Source of the DNA: DBFJGL01 sp048394785 | Lineage (GTDB): Bacteria > Bacillota > Clostridia > Christensenellales > CAG-917 | Length of the DNA: 9,720 nt | Direction of reading: 5' to 3' | Assembly (NCBI GenBank): GCA_048394785.1 | Contig: DBFJGL010000059.1 | Location: 1 to 9,720 of the forward strand | Part shown: one piece after another, positions 1 to 5,457 of the stretch | Layout: each line of letters begins with the position of its first letter | Position numbering within the stretch: position 1 is the stretch's first letter | Made by a program: the position numbers and the translations under genes | The notes under the pieces: model-generated | The model's database searches: none | What the model saw: only the letters and a program-made list of their open reading frames with translations | Told to the model about the DNA's origin: nothing

Positions 1-132
1 TATATAGGTTATATATTTATCATCGCTTATAATTGCGCGCAAGCACGCGTGTTACCCATAACATAAGGACAAAGCACCGCGCTTGCATTCATATCGGGAC
101 TGCACGGCTAAATATAAACGCGTGCGCACCAT

Positions 133-162
133 AAAAAAAGCCCCGTTAAAATGAGGCTTTTT
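133..162 (-). terminator. Intrinsic terminator of the LURP-one-related gene
   Basis: Read on the minus strand this is a hairpin of about 10 bp, with arms at 153-162 and 135-144 and an 8-base loop at 145-152. It is followed by a run of seven T (complement of 133-139). One pair is G-U on the minus-strand RNA but would be a C-A mismatch on the plus strand, which supports minus-strand use. It starts about 23 bases after the stop codon of the gene at 185-679. The A-rich 5' side means it might also work weakly in the other direction. Confidence 0.8.
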
Positions 163-184
163 CTGTCTGATTCTTCAATTTGTT

Positions 185-679
185 TTAATTGCGGACATTA
201 TCTACGATATTATCGATAGCTATGACAAGCGCAATAAGAAACGGCATTTCATCGTCCGGACCCTCGAATTCAAACGAATCTCTGAAAAGCACATCTGCGG
301 CATTTGCAAACTCTCTTCTGATATAGCCTACGGGGACATTATCTCTGACAATGGTGGCTGTTGCCGAAAACCACTTACCGTCAACGCGCATTTCCGTTCC
401 GTCGGAGATGATATCGAACCCGGGCTTGAAAAAGCGATTTTTTACTTTTACAATGCGCTTTTTTGTTTGCGCGTCATAGATAAAACTGCTGTGGATGAAG
501 AAATTGAACCACCTATTGCGCACTTTGTATAGGACGTTGTCGTCCATATCGCAAATCTTTTTGACTCTGGTGAGGCTGAGCGCTCTGCCCTGCACCTTGT
601 AAATGTCCTTTCCGCTTGCATCCTTAACGGTAGAACTCCCGCCCAATGAAACGATTTTGTTTTTGATATAAACCTTCAT
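185..679 (-). CDS. LURP-one-related (YxjI/DUF567-type) family protein
   Basis: A small soluble protein of 164 residues resembling the LURP-one-related (LOR, tubby-like beta-barrel) family. Visible signs are the succession of short beta-strand-like segments with paired basic/aromatic residues (VYIKNKIV, IYKVQGRALSL, VLYKVRNRWF, RIVKVKNRF), followed by a terminal helix-like hydrophobic segment, PFLIALVIAIDNI (146-158), after an acidic stretch. The family is widespread in Firmicutes and has no settled biochemical role; membrane or phospholipid-scramblase-like association has been suggested for relatives. The ATG at 677-679 is chosen because AAAGGAGT lies just upstream. An in-frame TTG at 716-718 would add 13 residues but has no ribosome binding site. 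The gene appears monocistronic, with a terminator before it (812-849) and after it (133-162). The family call rests on fold-like pattern and length, not on a search. Confidence 0.75.
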   Translation of the reverse strand: MKVYIKNKIVSLGGSSTVKDASGKDIYKVQGRALSLTRVKKICDMDDNVLYKVRNRWFNFFIHSSFIYDAQTKKRIVKVKNRFFKPGFDIISDGTEMRVDGKWFSATATIVRDNVPVGYIRREFANAADVLFRDSFEFEGPDDEMPFLIALVIAIDNIVDNVRN

Positions 680-736
680 AAGTACTCCTTTTGTGCAGGC
701 AAAGCCAACACAACTCAAACTACCGCTTTATAAAAA

Positions 737-773
737 TATCATACGACTATATGCGCATATCCGACATATGATA
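737..773. repeat. Imperfect dyad-symmetric element overlapping the LURP-gene promoter
   Basis: Two nested symmetries share nearly the same centre. The inner one is a perfect 12-bp palindrome, ATATGCGCATAT (749-760). The outer one is a 7-bp inverted repeat, TATCATA (737-743) and TATGATA (767-773). The centres differ by half a base. The element covers the spacer and -10 of the promoter candidate at 746-774, which is where a dimeric repressor would bind. A binding role is inference; AT-rich intergenic DNA produces short palindromes by chance. Confidence 0.4.
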
Positions 774-774
774 A
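746..774 (-). promoter_or_regulatory. Candidate sigma-A promoter of the LURP-one-related gene
   Basis: On the minus strand TTATCA (769-774) is followed by a 17-base spacer and TATAGT (746-751). These match the consensus -35 at 4 of 6 and -10 at 5 of 6 positions. The leader to the ATG at 679 would be about 60 bases. Other -10-like hexamers nearby (TATGAT, TATAAA) lack a -35 partner at proper spacing. Confidence 0.45.
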
Positions 775-811
775 TTTTATGCGGCACGATATTTATCGCG
801 ATTTAGCCGTT

Positions 812-849
812 AAAAATTGTGCCACAATCAAATTATGATTGTGGCACAA
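812..849 (-). terminator. Intrinsic terminator of the two-gene membrane-protein operon
   Basis: A perfect 14-bp inverted repeat, TTGTGCCACAATCA (817-830) and its complement (836-849), encloses a 5-base loop. On the minus strand it is followed at once by TTTTT (complement of 812-816). It begins 6 bases after the stop codon of the gene at 856-2823. This is a textbook rho-independent terminator that isolates the operon from the LURP-one-related gene. Confidence 0.92.
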
Positions 850-855
850 CTCCGT

Positions 856-2823
856 TTAGCCGTTTTCGCCCTCCTGATTATCGAGCGCGGCAAACGCCTT
901 ATCCGCGTCTTCGTCGCTCAAATCCTGTGCCTGCGCTTCCGCCTTTTCTTCTTTAAGCTTTTTGCCGTATTCGCGAAGCAGACAGCCGCCGATTATCATA
1001 ACTACGCCGAGCGCGCCTATAAAGAACAGTATATTGCGCGCGCCCATAAGGTTGATTACGCCCATAAGCAAGTGGTTGCTGTCGATATATGTCATCTGCA
1101 TATAGCCGAGTATTGCGTTATCGACGCTCGCGGGATTGAGCTGCAAACCGAGTCCGCCGTTATCGTCGATGTACAGCATAAGACCGAGTTTTGCACCGCC
1201 CGTAGCTTCCTCGACAACGTCGCCCACTATATTTTCAAGCAGATTGCCGACAATGCCCGTTTCGTCAAGCTTGGGAATGACAACCGTCGTAAGCAGAGAG
1301 CCGAGGTCGATACCTGCCACTTCCAGCGAAATGCCCGTCAAATCCATACCCGCGAGAACCGACATCGGGTCGCCGAGCATATCGAGGACGCTCCAATCCT
1401 GAGGCGCTTCGTACATACCGTTTTCATAATATATATACTTGCCGTCTATACACTTTCCGTCAGCATCAAACGTAAGCCCTTTATCAGCCATCTGCTTGTC
1501 GACAAAGTCCTTGTCATACTTCTTGTAATAAATGTACTCAGTATAATTGCCGTTTTCGTCCACGACAGGTTCGGAGACGGTATATCTGTCGTCAAGTATA
1601 AGTCTTATTATTACGGGGACCGTCATACGTCCGGTCTGCTGAGCAAGCAACAGCAACGGGTCGTCGTATGCGTTGTAACCGTCGTGGTTCATACTCTCGT
1701 AATTCTGGTCTCTGAGCTCGGCAAGAGTCGGATTGTTGTAACCTTCTTTGCAAAGCACGTTGTACTTATCGAGGCACTTGTCCGTCATTGCGAGGGCAAA
1801 CGATTGACGCATACGCACAAGGTTTTTATCAAGTCCTTTCAGCGCATAGTCGTAATCGGCGAGCACATAGCTGTTGTATATGAAATTATAGAGCTCCAAT
1901 CTGCTGCCGTCCAAGCCTTTTATGACGGAGTCTATATTATTATCTTTCATATACTCTTTATACCAATTATCGATAAACTCGTCCCGGAAGCCCATTGTGG
2001 ACAGTTTATCCGACGTGGTGGGCACGGGTACTTCTTCGCCCGTATCAGCAAGCAGAGTACGCTTTGACATCTGCTGATAAGAATACTCTCCGCCGAGATT
2101 GCCCTTTATGAGGTTGTACATAATGAACTGTCTGTCCAACAACGCGTTTTTCTGCAACTGCTCCTCGCCTCTGTAATAAAGGTCTTCGGTATGCAGTGTG
2201 CCCTGCGTCGCCATATTGATGACGTCGGGGAAAGCCACGTTCATTAGAATGCCGAAGCCCGTTGACAGCGCGACGAATGCGATTACCACGCTTATCGTCT
2301 GATACCTTATGCTTCTTCTCGACTTTTTCCTGAACACCGTCAGGGAGATTGCGAGGAAAGCTATGCCGAGCAGCAGAATGATTATGCACCCGAGGAAGGG
2401 CCAGAACGAATAGTACGGGGTGAGATTGAACGCGCCTATCGAAGTCGCGAGCGCCATTCCGAGCATAACCAAAAACGGAATTGCTATCAAAACAACCGAC
2501 ACCGCCGTGAGCGCACTCGCCGCAGTGCTTCCCGATTTTTTCTTCTGTTTGTCGCCGCGCGCGGTCTTTTCCTTTCCGCCGCGTTTTTTGCCCTTATCCT
2601 CTGCAAAATCGCTGCCTGCCGCCGCGTCTTCAAAAGTATCCGCCGCAATATCCGCACCGTCTTCCGCAAAGGTATTTTCCGCAACAGGCGTTTCGAAATT
2701 ATAATCGCTGTTTTCAGCGTTGTCGCCGTATGCGTTTGTCGCTACGTTCTCGGGAGACGCCGTGCCGTCGCCGACGGACGCATTTACTTCATCGTAACCG
2801 TATTTGTTTTCAAAATCAGTCAT
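856..2823 (-). CDS. Unrecognised 655-residue membrane protein with large extracytoplasmic domain
   Basis: I do not recognise a family. Residues 1-75 are acidic and low in complexity, followed by a Lys/Arg cluster (78-97). Three hydrophobic helices follow at about 103-127, 140-164 and 176-197. A polar region of about 400 residues (198-595) leads to one C-terminal helix (about 596-616) and a charged tail. By the positive-inside rule both termini are cytoplasmic and 198-595 is outside. The outer domain has Tyr/Asp-rich stretches with Asp-x-x-Gly turns (VDENGNYTEYIYY, DADGKCIDGKYIYY, DDNGGLG). The ATG at 2821-2823 has GGAGG at 2833-2837. The upstream gene ends one base before (TAA A ATG), so translational coupling is likely. 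Its partner at 2825-5122 has the same helix plan and a similar VPV-hydrophobic-DD-Y motif (here 402-414). Reality of the gene is secure; function is unknown. Confidence 0.85.
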   Translation of the reverse strand: MTDFENKYGYDEVNASVGDGTASPENVATNAYGDNAENSDYNFETPVAENTFAEDGADIAADTFEDAAAGSDFAEDKGKKRGGKEKTARGDKQKKKSGSTAASALTAVSVVLIAIPFLVMLGMALATSIGAFNLTPYYSFWPFLGCIIILLLGIAFLAISLTVFRKKSRRSIRYQTISVVIAFVALSTGFGILMNVAFPDVINMATQGTLHTEDLYYRGEEQLQKNALLDRQFIMYNLIKGNLGGEYSYQQMSKRTLLADTGEEVPVPTTSDKLSTMGFRDEFIDNWYKEYMKDNNIDSVIKGLDGSRLELYNFIYNSYVLADYDYALKGLDKNLVRMRQSFALAMTDKCLDKYNVLCKEGYNNPTLAELRDQNYESMNHDGYNAYDDPLLLLAQQTGRMTVPVIIRLILDDRYTVSEPVVDENGNYTEYIYYKKYDKDFVDKQMADKGLTFDADGKCIDGKYIYYENGMYEAPQDWSVLDMLGDPMSVLAGMDLTGISLEVAGIDLGSLLTTVVIPKLDETGIVGNLLENIVGDVVEEATGGAKLGLMLYIDDNGGLGLQLNPASVDNAILGYMQMTYIDSNHLLMGVINLMGARNILFFIGALGVVMIIGGCLLREYGKKLKEEKAEAQAQDLSDEDADKAFAALDNQEGENG

Positions 2824-2824
2824 T

Positions 2825-5122
2825 TTACGCCACCTCCCCGTCGTTATTTTCCGCTAAGTTGAAGGCGGTATCCTCCAAAGGTTCGGGATTTGCCGCGGTG
2901 TCGGAGGTTACTGCCTCGTCTTCCACGGGTTTTGCACCCTTCTTACCGCGCTTTTTGGACGCCTTTTTCTCAGCTTTCTTTTTCAGTTCTTCCTCTTTGA
3001 GTTCCGCTCCCTTACCCGTGCTCCACTCATATTCTTTTTCCGCAGCGTAGTAGCTGAGCATCGTAAACAAAGCCACAATGCCCGCAAATATGAGAAGCAT
3101 ATCTCTTACTGAAAGAATGGGGTACATTTCGGGTTTATAAGAAAGCTCGTATTGCAGCTGACGCACGGCGTTGATGTCGGCAAGTCCGTTGGACGCCTGA
3201 TATGAACCGTCGCCGATGGTGTCGCCTATGAGCACCGAACCGATGAGAGAACCGTGCAGCGAACCCTCGTAAAGCGCGCGTTCGTAATCGGCAAGCGCCT
3301 TACGCGCATAATATTCGTTGGGATTTTCGTCTTTATCTATCCCCTGCGTATAGAAATCCCAATAGGGAATGATTACGGGAGACTGATACCAATAAAGTCC
3401 GTCGAGCAGGCTCATAAGCAAATCTTTGACGGAGAACACGAAATTGCCGTTTTCGTCAAACAACGTGATGTCGACTCCGACGAGCCCGAGCACGGTGTTG
3501 ACGATGCCGGTGACGGAACTGAGACCGAATTGCTTAATGAGCAGATTTACGACAGGTTGCAAAATGCCGTCTATGCTGTCAATGTCGAACCCTTCGCCGA
3601 GAATAAGTTCCCATTTGCCGCCCTGCTCCTCGAATATGGCGCTTTCAAGCGCAATATAAAGAGCTCTGTCGGGGTCGCCCTGCTCCGCGGTGTAATAAAC
3701 GGTCACCTTCAAATCGCCGAGACCTACGCCGTTGAGAGCGTCAGTCACGTCGCCGGTTATTTTATCCACGTCCAAAGTTATGCCCAAGTCGTTGACTGCG
3801 ACAAGCACTCCTCTAACAAGTTCGGGTATAGCGACGCCTTGATTCAACTGATCTATAAGCGTTTCGCCGAGCAGTCCTGCGATGAAGCCTATGAGTTTGC
3901 CGTTGGCAATGCCGCCCAAAAGCAGTCCTACGAGCTTGTTAAGTTCGGGCACGGTCAAAGAGAAATCGTCCTTGTATCCGCCGGTGAATATTCCCGAGCC
4001 GTCAAGGTCGACGCCTATCTCGCGGCGGAACAGCTGGTCGTAAGTGGTGTGTTCGTCATATAAATCGTTGTTGCCGATATAAAAACTTTGCTGAGCGTCG
4101 TTGCCGTACTCGAACATCGTGGCACGAGCTGTGGCAAAATCCAAATCGGCAAGCGCGGTGCCTTCCTTATACTTTTCGAAATTGGCTTCCGCGCCGTAAT
4201 AATCTTCAAGAATGTTGAGCACTACGGGCACGCTGAACACATAGCCGTCGGAAAGCATACCGTTCTGATTGTACGAAGCCCAGCCGTATTCCCCGTAACC
4301 GTATTCGGGCATTTTGGAGGTGCGGTACCACAGATACTGCGCCTTTCCGGAGAACTCGCGTTCCACAAAGAAACAGTCGTTATACGTTTTTCCGTTAATC
4401 ACGAGTTTATCGCCCTGCGGGTTTGCTTTGACAAGCTTTTCGTCGTGCAGGGAAACGAGGTTGCCGTCGGCGTCGTATTCCTTTCTCGACAGTACGCCGT
4501 CGTTGTCGTAATCGATTCCGAGGTCGTAGTACGTAACGGGAATGTTGCCCATATTGCCGGCGGTGCCGTCGTGGTGCGCGCTGTAATAATTGACGTTATA
4601 CACCCTCATTACGCTTTCGACGCTGTCAATGAGCTTCTCCGTCGAGCTTTTCAGCCTGCCGTTGCTCGTGCTTGACGAGCTTGTGAACATTCTGTAATAG
4701 GAAAGCTCGTCGCGATAAGTGCTTGTCGTAACGCCCGTCGGCGCATTAGCCGCAAGTTCGTCGATTTTGGCAGTGAAAACCGAGTCTATGACGAAAACCG
4801 GCACCATCATTACTATGACGCTTGCCGCCACCATCGCAAACATTCGCGTACGTCTGCCCTTCACCGTAAAATGCAGCGTAATCTGCAATACGGCAAGAAA
4901 TACCCAGACTCCGAGCGCAATCCACACCCCGTACAGTCCCGAACTTGACAGTGTGACCGTCAAGAACGCAAACATATCTTCCTCAACGTAACCTGCAAAC
5001 GGAGCACTGCCCATAAATGCGTTCGAGAGAAACAGTACGGCGACAAAGAAAAGCGGAAGCCCGAGACAGTAAAATACAACTTTAAGCGTTCGGTAAAGTT
5101 TTATCCTGCTCTGCTGGTTCAT
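2825..5122 (-). CDS. Unrecognised 765-residue membrane protein with extracytoplasmic EF-hand-like loop
   Basis: No family is recognised. A short basic N-terminus is followed by helices at about 11-34, 63-85 and 94-114, a polar region of about 560 residues (115-672), a C-terminal helix (about 674-694) and a tail that is first Lys-rich (711-731) and then acidic. The basic loop KGRRTR (88-93) and the Lys-rich tail place 115-672 outside the cell. Residues 204-215 (DYDNDGVLSRKE) fit the 12-residue EF-hand calcium loop: Asp at 1, 3 and 5, Gly at 6, Ser at 9, Glu at 12. A half-match, DLDGSG, sits at 372-377. The stretch 391-560 is rich in Leu/Val/Gly amphipathic segments. The ATG at 5120-5122 is chosen for its AAGGAGA site. 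An in-frame TTG at 5174-5176 lacks a site. It is first gene of an operon with the 655-residue protein. Confidence 0.85.
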   Translation of the reverse strand: MNQQSRIKLYRTLKVVFYCLGLPLFFVAVLFLSNAFMGSAPFAGYVEEDMFAFLTVTLSSSGLYGVWIALGVWVFLAVLQITLHFTVKGRRTRMFAMVAASVIVMMVPVFVIDSVFTAKIDELAANAPTGVTTSTYRDELSYYRMFTSSSSTSNGRLKSSTEKLIDSVESVMRVYNVNYYSAHHDGTAGNMGNIPVTYYDLGIDYDNDGVLSRKEYDADGNLVSLHDEKLVKANPQGDKLVINGKTYNDCFFVEREFSGKAQYLWYRTSKMPEYGYGEYGWASYNQNGMLSDGYVFSVPVVLNILEDYYGAEANFEKYKEGTALADLDFATARATMFEYGNDAQQSFYIGNNDLYDEHTTYDQLFRREIGVDLDGSGIFTGGYKDDFSLTVPELNKLVGLLLGGIANGKLIGFIAGLLGETLIDQLNQGVAIPELVRGVLVAVNDLGITLDVDKITGDVTDALNGVGLGDLKVTVYYTAEQGDPDRALYIALESAIFEEQGGKWELILGEGFDIDSIDGILQPVVNLLIKQFGLSSVTGIVNTVLGLVGVDITLFDENGNFVFSVKDLLMSLLDGLYWYQSPVIIPYWDFYTQGIDKDENPNEYYARKALADYERALYEGSLHGSLIGSVLIGDTIGDGSYQASNGLADINAVRQLQYELSYKPEMYPILSVRDMLLIFAGIVALFTMLSYYAAEKEYEWSTGKGAELKEEELKKKAEKKASKKRGKKGAKPVEDEAVTSDTAANPEPLEDTAFNLAENNDGEVA

Positions 5123-5162
5123 AACTTTCTCCTTTTCAACCTTTGAGCCGTCGGCGCGCAAA

Positions 5163-5193
5163 GCGTTGCAAGCCAAAAAATAAAATGCAACGC
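5163..5193 (-). repeat. Inverted repeat in the leader of the membrane-protein operon
   Basis: GCGTTGCA (5163-5170) and its exact complement TGCAACGC (5186-5193) are separated by 15 bases that include an A/T run. It lies in the predicted untranslated leader, between the promoter (5218-5246) and the start codon at 5122. It could form an RNA hairpin or be a DNA-binding site. There is no T-run directly after it on the minus strand, so it does not look like a terminator. Confidence 0.45.
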
Positions 5194-5217
5194 AACCGAC
5201 TTATGTCTACTTTTATA

Positions 5218-5267
5218 ATAATATCATAACGCTTTATATATTTCAACAACGAGTTTTTATTTTTTTT
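5218..5267 (-). promoter_or_regulatory. Strong sigma-A promoter with UP-like A-tract for the membrane-protein operon
   Basis: On the minus strand TTGAAA (5241-5246) and TATTAT (5218-5223) are separated by exactly 17 bases, each matching consensus at 5 of 6 positions. Directly upstream is an A-tract (14 bases, 13 of them A, complement of 5254-5267). It falls at about -43 to -56 relative to the expected start near 5211, the position of an UP element that binds the alpha subunit C-terminal domain. The leader would be about 90 bases. Confidence 0.75.
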
Positions 5268-5339
5268 ACTCGTCCATATATAGCAAAATTTTTTTCCTAA
5301 AAACACTATCGCAAGGAATTTATAATACGATTGTATGAC

Positions 5340-5372
5340 AAAACGCTCCCCGTCGCAAGACGAGAAGCGTTT
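5340..5372 (-). terminator. Candidate intrinsic terminator after pntB
   Basis: The arms at 5359-5372 and 5341-5354 enclose a 4-base loop. On the minus-strand RNA all 14 pairs form, two of them G-U. On the plus strand the same two positions would be C-A mismatches, so minus-strand use is favoured. The following T-run is short (TTTTG, counting bases within the stem), so efficiency may be modest. It lies about 85 bases after the pntB stop codon. Confidence 0.55.
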
Positions 5373-5457
5373 GCCCTTTTTAATTTTTATCTTCCGAAAC
5401 GCCTTTCGGGCTTATCCGAAACTCACCGTTAACGGACAATCGATGCGCTGACGCTTA

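Larger units (their letters stand above)
5123..5457. other. 335-bp intergenic region between pntB and the membrane-protein operon
   Basis: No coding potential or RNA gene was recognised here. In minus-strand order it holds a short palindrome, CCGTTAACGG (5426-5435), a 6-bp hairpin (5394-5409), the candidate pntB terminator (5340-5372), an AT-rich stretch, the operon promoter with its A-tract (5218-5267), and a leader of about 90 bases with an inverted repeat (5163-5193). Confidence 0.7.

Noticed and set aside
1..132. Promoter or gene remnant at the left edge
   Set aside because: A TATAAT at 28-33 (plus) has no -35 at proper spacing, CACGCGTG (44-51) is a short palindrome only, and no frame of useful length is present. 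I see no supportable feature.
817..2067. Long plus-strand open frame (416 codons) opposite the 655-residue protein gene
   Set aside because: It starts inside the terminator hairpin, has no ribosome binding site, and its His/Arg/Val-rich product is typical of the antisense of a coding strand. The minus-strand gene explains the region fully.
3254..4063. Plus-strand open frame of 269 codons opposite the 765-residue protein gene
   Set aside because: It is an antisense shadow with no promoter or ribosome binding site, entirely within a gene that has clear membrane helices and a start site.
5123..5176. Upstream TTG start adding 18 residues to the 765-residue protein
   Set aside because: There is no ribosome binding site before the TTG, while the ATG at 5120-5122 has AAGGAGA at good spacing. 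The extension also overlaps the leader inverted repeat.
5250..5272. CGAGT/ACTCG inverted repeat around a T-run as a terminator
   Set aside because: The stem is only 5 bp, the loop is the homopolymer itself, and no U-tract follows the stem on either strand. The tract is better explained as an UP-like element of the promoter.
5394..5435. Short hairpin CCGAAA/TTTCGG and palindrome CCGTTAACGG after pntB
   Set aside because: Both are short, with no T-run on the minus strand, and are within what chance would give. The hairpin at 5340-5372 is a better terminator.
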